From Pelagomonas calceolata (taxonomy: Eukaryota > Sar > Pelagophyceae > Pelagomonadales > Pelagomonadaceae): 64,000 nucleotides of DNA. Location of the stretch: contig CAKKNE010000006.1 of assembly GCA_918797485.1 (NCBI GenBank), forward strand, positions 1 through 64,000, written 5' to 3'. Each line of letters starts with the position of its first letter. Within the stretch, counting starts at the first letter, position 1. Below the pieces are notes generated by a model, which saw only the letters and a list, made by a program, of their open reading frames with translations, was not told where the DNA came from and did not search any database. Positions 18,647 through 28,600 of this stretch are shown here, one piece after another. A program made the translations under genes and the position numbers.

Positions 18647-19465
18647 TCAACCATTCCTACCAAGCACGACCCCCGAGAAGAAGTCGAACGCCGCGAACTG
18701 GATCGCGGCCGACGGCGCCGCCCGCAAGAGCGACGGCGCCAGCCCCCGATACAACCGCGGCACGCCGTCGGCGCGCACGAGCGATAAAGCACAGTCGACA
18801 TACCCACGATACTCAGCCTGGGGCTGCTGGAGGCACCGCCTTATGGTATCGTTCGGAAACGTCGCGACGCCCGCCACCAAGCCACCACAACCCCCATACA
18901 CCGCCGACCGCCCGACGGCCCGCCCCCGCGACTCCGGCTCGTGAGGGTACCGTCGTAGCACGCCGACGACGCCGAAGCGAATCCCGTCGAACGGGATTGC
19001 TCCCAACAAAGTAGGCGTCGCACCGCGGTACAGTGCCTTCACACCACCTCTCCGGAACGCGTCCACGAGCACCTGCCAGATACTGCCCTTGCCCTGGCCG
19101 CCGAGCACGCCGCGCGCCAGATCCAATGGGTATGTTGCGGCCGCGGCACACATCCCAGCCAAACCGCCCGCGGCGAAGCTGCCCGCGGCATGCCGCTTCA
19201 CATAGGGCCGCAACCGCTCGTTCACCGCAAACGCAATGCCTCTAGCTGGAAAGACCCTCAGTATCGACGCGCCGTTGCCCGCCCACAACCCTTGAAAACC
19301 CTCCGTGCGCCAGACGCGCCTTAATGCAACCACGAAGGACGTGTCTTTACCGACCTGCAGCAGGATGCGCGCGCGCTCCAGCGGCGCCATCGCCGTCTTC
19401 GACGCGCAGCCCGCGAGGCCGCCGCAGAGCACGGCCTCGGCGGCGGTCTTCTTGCGGCGCGGCAT
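18647..19465 (-). CDS. Mitochondrial carrier family (SLC25) protein
   Basis: A 272-residue three-repeat carrier. Repeat signatures are MAPLERARIL, TYPLDLARGV and TFPNDTIRRC, each followed by a glycine-rich (LYRG, FQGLWAGNG) helix turn. GLWAGNGASILRVFPARGIAF resembles nucleotide/CoA and ATP-Mg/Pi carriers, so the transported molecule is likely a nucleotide or cofactor. It resides in the mitochondrial inner membrane by family. It lies in tandem with the reductase gene downstream (307 bp from stop to the next start). Confidence 0.85.
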   Translation of the reverse strand: MPRRKKTAAEAVLCGGLAGCASKTAMAPLERARILLQVGKDTSFVVALRRVWRTEGFQGLWAGNGASILRVFPARGIAFAVNERLRPYVKRHAAGSFAAGGLAGMCAAAATYPLDLARGVLGGQGKGSIWQVLVDAFRRGGVKALYRGATPTLLGAIPFDGIRFGVVGVLRRYPHEPESRGRAVGRSAVYGGCGGLVAGVATFPNDTIRRCLQQPQAEYRGYVDCALSLVRADGVPRLYRGLAPSLLRAAPSAAIQFAAFDFFSGVVLGRNG

Positions 19466-19963
19466 TCTTGTTTTATTGCTGCTGTTGCGGCGACGGCGTT
19501 TGGCACTGCTAATTGCACTGGCGCCGCGTGTGTTGCTGCTGCTGCACGCTGGCGGCTGCTTCGCAACCTTTTGAGCACCAGCGATGCAAAACTGATTTCG
19601 CGATGCAAGGAACTGATCGAGAGACTCCAAAAAATGCTATTCACGGCACTAACTCGCTCGTCCGCTTGGCAAAAATATCCCAGCCGCCCACAAAACCCGT
19701 GGCAAACACCGGCGCATACCACTCCTCCCTACCGCCTCGCAGGTTTCTTCTATTGGCATGATTGATGGGTATGGGCGCCCTGGCGTCGAAATAAGCCAAT
19801 CCTCAAAACTGATGATTGAGCTCTGCGAACCAAAACAGCGTGCTTTGTGCACAATTAGACAGCTTCTGACGCGCAGCGGGCCAAAGCGACCCAGTCTACC
19901 TTCGCGAGAGCAAAAAAACGCAAGCCTCGAGCGTAAATCAGCGCATCAGCAGCCTTGCTCACC
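19466..19963. other. Divergent intergenic region, no gene seen
   Basis: A 498-bp spacer between the carrier and NUDIX starts; open frames crossing it have no conserved features. Confidence 0.5.
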
Positions 19964-20635
19964 ATGTGGCGCTGGCTATTAGTGGCCGCGGCACTGCTCC
20001 AGCAAGCCACACCGCTCTCGGTGTCGGAGATCAACGTGCCGAAGTTCTGCGCTGAGTGCGGCGGCCGCACGATGGCTGCAAGGACGCCGCCCGGCGACGA
20101 GCGTCCGCGAGCCGTGTGCGGCGCGTGCGGCTACGTCGCCTACGAGAACCCGAAGGTGGTCGTAGCCGTCGTCGCGCGCGCGCCGGACGGCAAGGTGCTG
20201 CTCGCGAAGCGCGCCATCGAGCCGCGGCTGGGCACCTGGGGCATCCCGCAGGGCTTCATGGAGCTCGGGGAAACGACGCGGGAAGCGGCCGCGCGGGAAG
20301 CGTTCGAGGAAACGGGTGCTGTCCTGAACCCGTCAGAGATGGCCCTGCTCGCTCTCTATAACTTGCCGGGCCAGGTGCAGGTCGTCTACGAAGCACCGTT
20401 GCCAGCAAATGCCAAACTCGAAACGTCGACGACGGAGAGCTCGGAAATTAAGCTTTTCGAGGAGTCCGACGCGCTCAAGGCGGATTTGTGCTTTCCGACT
20501 GTGACGTGGGCACTCGAGCGGTGCTTTTCGTCGCTGGATCGCTGTAGAGGAGTGCAAGAGCGAACCAAGGCGTTCCAGGGCGGCGAGTGGCGCGTACTCA
20601 TCGACGACGACGGCGGGGGATACTTGGCTAGTTGA
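19964..20635 (+). CDS. NUDIX hydrolase with zinc ribbon, NUDT23-like
   Basis: The 223-residue protein starts with signal-like MWRWLLVAAALLQQATPLSV. A zinc ribbon follows (CAECGG...CGACGY), then the catalytic NUDIX box GFMELGETTREAAAREAFEE continuing TGA, complete in its REAxEETG residues. This N-terminal ribbon plus NUDIX arrangement is that of plant NUDT23, a plastid FAD pyrophosphatase. The leader supports a plastid location here. FAD as substrate is inferred from the family. Confidence 0.87.
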   Translation: MWRWLLVAAALLQQATPLSVSEINVPKFCAECGGRTMAARTPPGDERPRAVCGACGYVAYENPKVVVAVVARAPDGKVLLAKRAIEPRLGTWGIPQGFMELGETTREAAAREAFEETGAVLNPSEMALLALYNLPGQVQVVYEAPLPANAKLETSTTESSEIKLFEESDALKADLCFPTVTWALERCFSSLDRCRGVQERTKAFQGGEWRVLIDDDGGGYLAS

Positions 20636-20649
20636 TATGTAACATAAAA

Positions 20650-20785
20650 TGAGGCTGAGGCTAGTTACGTCGCAGGGTTCCCCGTACCCCTCCCGCTCCC
20701 CCCGGGCCCACCCGTCCGGCTGGACTAGGACGCAAGGGCTGAGTCGCATGGACATTTCGCATTTCGCTAGTGTCTTACGGGCTAG
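20650..20785 (+). repeat. Dispersed ~130-bp repeat, copy 1
   Basis: This intergenic segment starts GAGGCTGAGGCTAGTTACGT, has a C-rich block (CCCCGTACCCCTCCCGCTCC, GGGCCCACCC, CGGCTGGACTAG) and ends at GCTAGTGTCTTAC. A second copy in opposite orientation lies at 37245-37370. Both precede a gene in the same relative orientation. Confidence 0.8.
20766..20778 (+). promoter_or_regulatory. GCTAGTGTCTTAC motif, copy 2
   Basis: The motif lies at the 3' end of the dispersed repeat, 103 bp before the EF-hand carrier start and pointing towards it. Confidence 0.4.
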
Positions 20786-20880
20786 CTGGCAGATCCGCGC
20801 ACGCTCCAAATTCGCCTGTTCCATCACAATTGGCCACATCTGGAAGGGGCAGCCTCTCTATCGAAGCTGTACACACGACA

Positions 20881-22311
20881 ATGGACGAGCAGGAGCACCG
20901 CCGCAAGGTCGAGGCTGTGTTCCGGAAGCATGATGCCGACAACTCAGGAACCATTGACGGGTCCGAGTTGGTGACCGCGCTACGTGCGCTAAACGCTCTG
21001 CCCGATGGTAGTCCCGAAGCCCAGCGCAAATTCGTCGACGATTTGTTAGCGCGTGTGGAGCCGGACGACGACGACGCGTCGTCTCTCACGCTCAGCGAGT
21101 TTCAGAAGCTCTTCGACCTCGGCCGGGTGCGCGCTGCGTTCCACGCCGTGGACACGGACGGAAGCGGGAATGCCACGGCCGCCGAAGTCGCCGCTATGCT
21201 GCGGCGCCTCGGCGTGCCCGGGGCATCGCTCGCAGACGCGAAGAAGTTCATCGCGCGTGTCGACACGTCCGGCGATGGCACCATAGATCTCGTAGAGTTC
21301 GAACGGGCCTTCGAATTCGTGCCGCTGGCGTCGCTCCAAGCCGTGGCAGCGCGCTGGGCGGCCCTCGGAGCGCTGCCGGAGTGCGGCGGCGGAGACCTCG
21401 GGTCCGCGACCGTACCGGTACCGGGACTTAGAACATGGCAGACCGTGATGGCGGGCGGCATCGGCGGGGTCGCGAGCAAATCCGTCGTCGCGCCGCTAGA
21501 ACGCGTACGCCTCGCGCAGCAGACGGGCAAGGCGGAGGGCCTCGGGCTTTTCGGTCTCATGCGGAGCATCGTGGCGGCGGAGGGCTGGCGCGGCCTCTGG
21601 GCGGGAAATGGAACCGCCTGCATACGTGTATTCCCCACGGGCGCTATCACCTGCACGAGCTACGTGAACCTCCTGCAGCTCACGCCGGCCGACGACGAAA
21701 TCGACGCAATGGAGCCGGTGTATCGCGGCGGCGCCGCAGCCGCGGCAGCACTCATCGGACAAGTCTCGACGTACCCGATCGAGGTGGTGCGCGCTCGGGT
21801 GACGGTCTCTGGCGCGCCTGTGATGAAAGTCGTGCGCGAGGTGGCGGCCGAGGGCGGATTCAAGTCGTTTTACGGCGGCCTGGCTCCGACGCTCGCGGCG
21901 GTCGTGCCCTTCGTTGCCGTTCAAAATGCCTCGATTGATCTGGGCCGGCACTCGACGGGCCACGGAGCCGGTGGCGCCCCCTCGTACGTGCACCTCTGGC
22001 TGGTGGGTGCGTTCGCGGGCTGCAGCGCGCAAACCTTTACCTACCCGCTGGACGTGCTCCGGCGGCGACTGCAAGTGGGCGCGCTCGCCGACGAGGTCGC
22101 GCGGGGCGGCTGGGTCTCTGCGGCGCGGGGCGTCGTGCGGAGGGAGGGCTTCGGCTCGCTCTTCGCCGGCATCGGCGCGACGTATTTGAAATCCGTACCA
22201 TCGGTTGCGACGATCGCCACTGTCTGCGTCTCGATGAACCAGTATTTCGCTCAAAAGAACAAGACCGAGCACGAAGCGAAGGTCATGCGCGGGGATCATC
22301 TCAATGTGTAA
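20881..22311 (+). CDS. EF-hand mitochondrial carrier (SCaMC / ATP-Mg-Pi carrier type)
   Basis: A 476-residue protein. The N-terminal half has EF-hand loops DADNSGTIDGSE, DTDGSGNATAAE and DTSGDGTIDLVE (residues about 18, 89 and 125), plus one degenerate acidic loop. The C-terminal half (from about 180) is a three-repeat SLC25 carrier with signatures PLERVR, PIEVVR and PLDVLR and the block GLWAGNGTACIRVFPTGAI. This is the architecture of calcium-regulated ATP-Mg/phosphate carriers of the inner mitochondrial membrane. It lies in tandem after the NUDIX gene and converges with the CCDC25 gene with only 2 bp between stops. Confidence 0.92.
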   Translation: MDEQEHRRKVEAVFRKHDADNSGTIDGSELVTALRALNALPDGSPEAQRKFVDDLLARVEPDDDDASSLTLSEFQKLFDLGRVRAAFHAVDTDGSGNATAAEVAAMLRRLGVPGASLADAKKFIARVDTSGDGTIDLVEFERAFEFVPLASLQAVAARWAALGALPECGGGDLGSATVPVPGLRTWQTVMAGGIGGVASKSVVAPLERVRLAQQTGKAEGLGLFGLMRSIVAAEGWRGLWAGNGTACIRVFPTGAITCTSYVNLLQLTPADDEIDAMEPVYRGGAAAAAALIGQVSTYPIEVVRARVTVSGAPVMKVVREVAAEGGFKSFYGGLAPTLAAVVPFVAVQNASIDLGRHSTGHGAGGAPSYVHLWLVGAFAGCSAQTFTYPLDVLRRRLQVGALADEVARGGWVSAARGVVRREGFGSLFAGIGATYLKSVPSVATIATVCVSMNQYFAQKNKTEHEAKVMRGDHLNV

Positions 22312-22313
22312 TG

Positions 22314-23966
22314 TTAAAGCTCCATCTTAACCCCCCCAACGTCCCACATATCATCGCCGTCGGAAGAGTCGTCCGAGCAGTCGCCGTAGAGCAAGTCGTC
22401 CACCGCCTTTGGCGCCGCCGGCGCGCCCCGGCCGCGGCCCCGACCTCTCCCTCGACCGCGGCCGCCCTTCCCGCCGGCGAACGCGCCGAGGCGAGCCTTC
22501 GCGTCTCCCCGCGACGACACGCCCCGCCCCGCGCCGGTGGAACTCGACGACCCCAGCAGCGCCGCCCGTTGTTGCCGCGCGCGCTCCTCCGCAGCAGCCC
22601 TTTGCGCCTCCTCGGCCTTGACCTTGGCCGCCGCGGCCTCGTCGGCCGCCGCGGCCACCAAGTCGAAGACGACGGGCCCCTCGTCCGCTTTGCACCGCGC
22701 CGCCAGCGCCGCCCCCACGCAGCGCAGCTCGGCCTCGCTCAGGCCGCCGCCCGACACGCAGACGGCCGGCGCCGTGCGCGGGTACGCCGGCGCGACGTTG
22801 GCAACTAAAACGTCGAGCACGAGCGGCGGCGCGCCGGCCGGCGGCTCGTGGCCCGCGACCACCACGCAAACGTCGTCCGGCCGCGCCGCGTCGGCCGGCC
22901 TTAAATCGTCGCCGAAAATCGCCTCGAGGGCCTCGCGCTCGTCGCGACGCTCCTGCGCGGCCTCGGCGTCGTCCGCGTCGTCGGAAAGCTTGCCGAGCTG
23001 CACGGCCGCGAGCGCGCGCCGCGCGTCGCCGTCGTGGTCCTTCGGCGTCGCGTCGCCGTAGCCGCGCTCGTGCAGCCAGCGCTTCTTCGCGCCCATGGTC
23101 TCGCGCGCGGCGGCCTCCGCCTCCCAGGCCGGCGGCGCCGCCTCGGCCTCGGCCTCGCCCGGCGCCGCCGCGCTGGCCGCGCCCTCTACCTCCAGCTGCG
23201 ACAGGGCCGCATCCAAACCAGACGTGCCGTCGCCCGCGCGCCGCCGCGCCGCCTTCTCGGGGAACTGCGCGTCGCGCCGCGCGTCCTCGAGCGCGTCGAC
23301 CAGGAACGGGTCCGGCGGCGGCGGCGGCGCGTTCGCGCCCGCGAGAAACGCGTCGCGCGCCGCGTGGCGCTCCTCGATCTCGCGCCGCGCGGCGTCGCGC
23401 TCGGCCTTCTCCCGCGCGTTCTTCGAGTCGCGATTCGCTTTGTCCCGGTTCTTCCGCCACCGGATCGCGTCCCTCTCGTACTGGAGCCGCTCCTGCTGCA
23501 AGTCCGGGTGCGCCTCTCGCCGCGTCTTCTCGAGCTTTTTCACGATGGACTTGTCCTTGTCGATGCGTCTTAATCTCCGCAATTTCGAATCGTGAAAACC
23601 AACGGCGCCCGCCTGCATGCACGTCTCGTCTTTATGTAAATTCGCCCAGGGCGTCCACACCACCATGACCGACGCGCGCTTGCAGCCCTCGATCGAATTC
23701 GCCTTGACGAGCTGGCACATCTCCTCGACGACCGGATCCGGGATTCTATCTAATAAATCGCCGCACCGCACGCCCGCGTCCTGCGCCGCCGCGAGCGGCA
23801 GTCTCAGGTAGACGTGCGCCGAACTCAGTCCATCCACGTGGAACCAGACGTCGCGCGTCTGGCCCCACTCGATCAGGCCCTCGTTCTCGTACTTGTCGGC
23901 GCCCATGTACACGATGTAGGGCTCGCCGCCGGGGTCCTTGTACTCGCAGGTGAAGTAGAAGACCAT
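22314..23966 (-). CDS. CCDC25-like (NFACT-R) protein fused to an RWD domain
   Basis: A 550-residue protein. Residues 1 to about 195 match CCDC25: MVFYFTCEYKD, YIVYMGADKYENEGLIEWG, DVWFHVDGLSSAHVYLRL, then a charged coiled coil (KSIVKKLEKTRRE, RERLQYERDAIRW-type). From about 340 an RWD domain begins (REALEAIFGDDL, VAPAYPRTAP) as in GCN2 or RNF14. A Gly-Arg tract (about 505-520) and an acidic C-terminus (DCSDDSSDGDD) end the protein. The NFACT-R fold binds nucleic acid; RWD domains mediate protein contacts. I know CCDC25 as a single short domain of ~200 residues, so the RWD addition stands out. Confidence 0.85.
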   Translation of the reverse strand: MVFYFTCEYKDPGGEPYIVYMGADKYENEGLIEWGQTRDVWFHVDGLSSAHVYLRLPLAAAQDAGVRCGDLLDRIPDPVVEEMCQLVKANSIEGCKRASVMVVWTPWANLHKDETCMQAGAVGFHDSKLRRLRRIDKDKSIVKKLEKTRREAHPDLQQERLQYERDAIRWRKNRDKANRDSKNAREKAERDAARREIEERHAARDAFLAGANAPPPPPDPFLVDALEDARRDAQFPEKAARRRAGDGTSGLDAALSQLEVEGAASAAAPGEAEAEAAPPAWEAEAAARETMGAKKRWLHERGYGDATPKDHDGDARRALAAVQLGKLSDDADDAEAAQERRDEREALEAIFGDDLRPADAARPDDVCVVVAGHEPPAGAPPLVLDVLVANVAPAYPRTAPAVCVSGGGLSEAELRCVGAALAARCKADEGPVVFDLVAAAADEAAAAKVKAEEAQRAAAEERARQQRAALLGSSSSTGAGRGVSSRGDAKARLGAFAGGKGGRGRGRGRGRGRGAPAAPKAVDDLLYGDCSDDSSDGDDMWDVGGVKMEL

Positions 23967-24282
23967 GGTTGCTTCTCCTGCAGCGTTTGCAGCACGTGCT
24001 TTTCTTTCTCGCGCGTTGGCAGTGCTATCGTGGTCCACGCTTATGCCTCTGTTACACAGATAACTCGCCTCGGCTGGCGTAATGGCTGCAAAGCATCGCC
24101 TCCGACCTAGAGGTGTAGACGTACTAGCTCATCTCACTTCACGCGGAAATGCGGCGCCTGGAATGATTTAAGCACCGATCTGGCCTGATACGCGCTCTCC
24201 AGTATCACAGCGACGAGAAGAGCCTGGCTGGTTTGCGTGCAGATGACCACTGGGGCACCAAATTAGGCTGCCCATTTTTGGC
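23967..24282. other. Divergent intergenic region, no gene seen
   Basis: A 316-bp spacer between two divergent starts; presumed promoters only. Confidence 0.5.
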
Positions 24283-25083
24283 ATGCATGCCACCGCAAAG
24301 GCGTCGCGAGGCCTCGTGGTACTACTCTCTATCATCATCTATACCGCTGGCCAACAAGTCATTGATGGCACCTCACTCGAACCGCGCGACAGGCCACTCC
24401 GCACGTACACGCTGCCGCGGTCCGGCCCGGCCACAGTAGCTCAAATGGTCGGAGCCGAGCATACCGGTGCGACGCAGTGGGACGCTGGCCACGCTTTAGC
24501 TGACTATATCGAAAGGACGGCTATCGGTGCGGCCAACTGCTCGATCGACGGCTGCTATGCCTCGTCGCGGTACGCCAATCGGACGGCTCTGGAGCTCGGA
24601 GCGGGCGCCGGCGGACTGGTAAGTATCGCACTGATACGAGCCGGTGCTAACGTGCTGGCCACGGACGGTGATGAGGGCGTGCTCGAGTTCTTGAATTTGA
24701 ATATCAAAGGGAATACACGCGGCGCACCCGGGCAGCTCTTAGGTGCCGAGCGACTCTGCTGGGGCGACTCAGACGCCATCGACGCGGTACGAGAGCGGCT
24801 GGCGCACGATCTCGTAGTCATGAGCGACGTCGTCTTCCACACCATCGATACCGCGGCGCTTGTGGAGGCATTGGCGAAACTGGCAGCGGCCGAGCCCCCG
24901 CCGGAGATTATCGTGGCGCATACCTGGCGCTTCGTGAGAGAAGACGAGGACTTCCTCGAGGCCGTCGACGCTGTCTTCGATCGACATACCGTACCCGCGG
25001 AGGACCTGCACCCGCGCTTTCGCGAGGGACGTGGGGGGGATACGTCGATCATGCGGCTCGTGCCGCGACGGAGGCCGCCTTGA
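24283..25083 (+). CDS. Family-16 protein methyltransferase (METTL21/FAM86-like), with signal leader
   Basis: A 266-residue protein with a hydrophobic leader (GLVVLLSIIIYTAG, residues about 10-23). The SAM-binding fold shows TQWDAGHALADYI, LELGAGAGGLVSIALIRAG and VLATDGDEGVLEFLNLNI, as in METTL21/FAM86 lysine methyltransferases. The post-II acidic motif reads LVVMSDVVFHTID where the family often has DxxY, so Tyr is replaced by Phe-His. It probably methylates a protein lysine in the secretory route or an organelle; the substrate is unknown. Confidence 0.75.
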   Translation: MHATAKASRGLVVLLSIIIYTAGQQVIDGTSLEPRDRPLRTYTLPRSGPATVAQMVGAEHTGATQWDAGHALADYIERTAIGAANCSIDGCYASSRYANRTALELGAGAGGLVSIALIRAGANVLATDGDEGVLEFLNLNIKGNTRGAPGQLLGAERLCWGDSDAIDAVRERLAHDLVVMSDVVFHTIDTAALVEALAKLAAAEPPPEIIVAHTWRFVREDEDFLEAVDAVFDRHTVPAEDLHPRFREGRGGDTSIMRLVPRRRPP

Positions 25084-25603
25084 TGCGTTGTGAATAAAAT
25101 TGGATAAGGAGCCTACGGATAGTCTCCCTGGAGTTCCCTTGCGCGGCCTCGGCTCCGAGCAATTTTACCTAGAGTAATAGATCGCTGTGTTATTCGGGAG
25201 TCAAACACGAGTCGTTGTTTGTTAACCTCGGGGAAAAGAAAGGATTTAGACGTAGAGTCATATAAGTACGCGCAGGCATTTACCCCCCTACTGCGGTACC
25301 TAGTATATTTTTGAGCACAGAGATGGATGCTCGTAATCGCTGCTGGAATAAGTGAGCCAGCGTGTCCTCATACCACAGGAGCAGCCGTGGTATCTGAGGG
25401 TACAGGTAGCCGCTGCCGAGGCCAAACGAGCAGCGCTCGGGCGACTCCACGCACGAGCAGCAGCGGGATTTGGCGCCAAGGCCGAACAGTACCTTAGAAG
25501 CGCGGGAACGCGCCCGGGCCACGCCAAAATTGCGCTGGGACGCGCGCTAGCCGCGCGGCAGCGCCAGCAAAAAAAACAAGAAAGAACAGCCACACAACCA
25601 ACC
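25084..25603. other. Intergenic, 5' leader of the SET gene
   Basis: The 3' half is open in the SET-gene frame but has no ATG there; only GTG at 25352 would extend the protein. The 5' half is AT-richer and featureless. Confidence 0.5.
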
Positions 25604-28600
25604 ATGGCGGCGATGGCCGCGGCGCGCGCGCTCACGGTCAACCAGTACCTGGAGCGGCGCAACCGCTACGACGGCCTCTGCGCCAACATGGAGGTCACCC
25701 CGACCTACGACCGCGCGCCGGCGTCGCGCGAGGTGCCCCTCTTCCCGCAAGGCCGGCCGCCCTCGCCCGTGGCGGACCCCTTACCCGTGGTGGCCTTCCA
25801 GCCGCCGCTGTCGCCGCCGACGCCGCACCGCGCCGCTGCCCAGCGGCCGGGCCGTGCGGCACTTCCGCCGCCCCCGCCGCCGCCGCCGCCGCCACCGCCG
25901 CCGCCGCGCGAGGCCGCGCGCGTCGCGCCGAAGAAGCGCGGCCGCGACCCGAAGCCGCGGAGCCCGGCGCGGTTGCCCGCGCGGCCGGCGGCCCTGCCGC
26001 CGCCCGACGACGCCGCCGAAGTGCACGACGAGATTGCTGGTAGTTTGACGCCGCCGGCCGCGTCGCCGCTCCAGGAGGCTCGCATGTTGGACGACGACGA
26101 CCTGCCCCAGGCGGCCCCCGCGTCGCCGCCCGACGCGTCGCCGCCGCGCCTCGCCGACCCGAACATGGGCGCGCTCGCGAAGCGAAGGATGGAAGGACAG
26201 GAAAAGGCGCCGGCCAAGAAGCGCGGCCGCAAGAAGCAGGCCCAGCCCCCTCCGATGATGGCGTCGCCGCCGCGCCCGGAGAACGGCCAGGCGCCTCCCT
26301 TGCGGTTGACGTCGTCGCCGCCCGGGTTGTTAAGCGGCCAGGAGCAGCAGCAGAAGCTGCGGATCAACGCGTCGGGACGCGTCGCGACCTTACTCGAGAA
26401 GAAGCAGCGCGGCTGGCTCGTCGTCGAATTAGATGAAAATCAAGGCGAGGACGGCGCGCCCTTCGAGCAGCGAAGCATACGGTCGAACTTCGTGACGTTT
26501 CTGGACTCGGCGGGCAACGACGTTATTCCCACGAAGAAGAAGCGCAAGCGGCCGTCCGTGCCGGCCATCGCACCTCCAGCACCGGGCCAGCAGCCCGTGT
26601 CCTTTGCACAAGTCTCAGATCAAAACCGGCCGCGAAGCGGTTCGGTGGATTTGGACGCGCCGCCGCCGCCGAAGCCCAAGAAGCGCACGAAGCGCAACAA
26701 AGTAGAGTACAACACGGGCGATCGAATTAGAGTGGTCGAGCACGCCAAGTACCAAGGTAGACTGGGCACGGTCGTGAAACGAACGGTCGCGTGGGTCGAG
26801 GTCCACCTCGATTCACTGCAGCCGGGCGAGAAGGAGCTGACGGCTTCATTTAGAAAGAAGGATTTGGTCTTATTGAATGACGCCGGCGACGCGGCGCTGA
26901 CGGAGGCGGCGTTACCTCCGCCGGCGGCGCCCGCGCCGCCGCCGCGCCCGGTCGAAGACGACGACGTCATTAGTGATGACGAGCTGCCGCCGCACCTCGC
27001 GCAAGTCATCGGCAAGAAGGTGGCCATCCCCATGCAGCAGGGCGGCGGCTACGGCGTCGTGGCGCGCATCCAGGACGGGATTTGCGAGGTGACCGTGCAA
27101 GGTAGAGATAAAGAAGAATTCGTGACGTCGCACATCGACGAACTCATCCTGGCCGACGGCACGAAGCTAGGACGGTTCATCCGGAAGGGCGAGCCGGACG
27201 TGCCGCCGACGCAACCGCCGGCGCCGGCGCCGGCGCCGCCGGCCCCGGCCCCGCAGGAGGACGACGGGGCCTTCGAGCTGCCGGACCCGCCGCTGCCCCT
27301 GGAGGTGGGCTGCGCCGTCGTGGATTTAAATCAAAACAACCGCAAGGGCCGCATCGTGGACAAGTCTAAAGCCTGGTTCAAGGTCCAGTTCCCGGGCGAC
27401 GCGAGCGTCAAGTCGCTGCAGAAAAAATCCTTGAGAGCCATCCCCGAGAGCCAGGCGGCGGCGCCGCGGACGCCGGCGCCGCCGCCGGCCGCGGCGCCGG
27501 CGCCGGACTACGAGTTCGACGAGGCCGCGGCCGTCGCGGCGCCCGCGCCGGCGCCGGCGCCGGCGCCGCGGCTCGCGTCGCCGGCGGCCTTCCTGCCGGA
27601 CGTGCCGTCCTGGCCCACCGGCGACGCGGCGGCGCCCGCCGCGCCGCCTCCGGGCGTCGCGGCGGCGCCGCCGCCGCCGCCGCCGGCCGGCGGCCCCAAG
27701 AAGCCCGCGTCGAAGCCGCGCGGCCGCGTGCCGGCCGCCCCCGCGGCGCCGGCCGGCGTGATCCTGCCGCTGGCCGGCGCGCCGCCGGCGGGCGCGCCGA
27801 TCCGCGTGCGCACGGCCGGCGGCCGCGAGGCCATTGTATTGGAGAAGATGCAGCGCGGCTGGTTTAGGGTGGAGCTCGACCAGAACGCGAACGACGAGGG
27901 CGGCGCGGGCGAGCGCAAGTCGATGAGAAGGCCCCACGGCTTCGCGCCGGGCCAGGACCACCTCCTGGACGCGGCGCCCCAGGCCGCGTTCGTCCCGAAG
28001 CCCAAGGGCTCGGGCTCCTCCAAGGGCCGCAAGTCGTCCGTGCAGCAATCGGGGCCCGGGCCCGTGCCCGTGGGCGCCGTCCAGGCCATCACGGCGGGCG
28101 GCCGCGTCGCCACGATCCTGGAGAGGAAGCAGCGCGGCTGGTTCGCGGTCGAGTTGGACGGCAACGCGAACGACGAGGGCGGCGCGTTCGAGCGCAAGAG
28201 TATGAGAAGGCCCATGTTCGCGCCGGGCCAGGACTCCGTTTTAGATTCCGCGCCGGAGTCGGAAGGCGTCAAGGCCGTCGCGGCCCAGAAGGCCGCTGCC
28301 GGCCCGAAGCCGCCGAAGCAACCGTCGAAGCCGCGCGCCAAGAAGCCCGCGGCGTCGCCGTCCGCGGCCCTAGCCGCAGCAAAGGCCCCGCGGCCGCCGG
28401 CGTCCGACGACGAGGCGGCGCAGGAGCCGCCCCCGAACATCGGCGAGGGCCCGCCGGGGCCCGACAGGGGCACGGAGCTCGAGGACCCGGGCGCGCAGGA
28501 CAGTGACATGTTCACGAAGGGCGCGCGCGTCGCCGTGGTGTCGGGGTCGCCGGATTTTAACGACGGGCCGCCGCGGCGCGGCGTAGTCGTCAAAGCCCGC

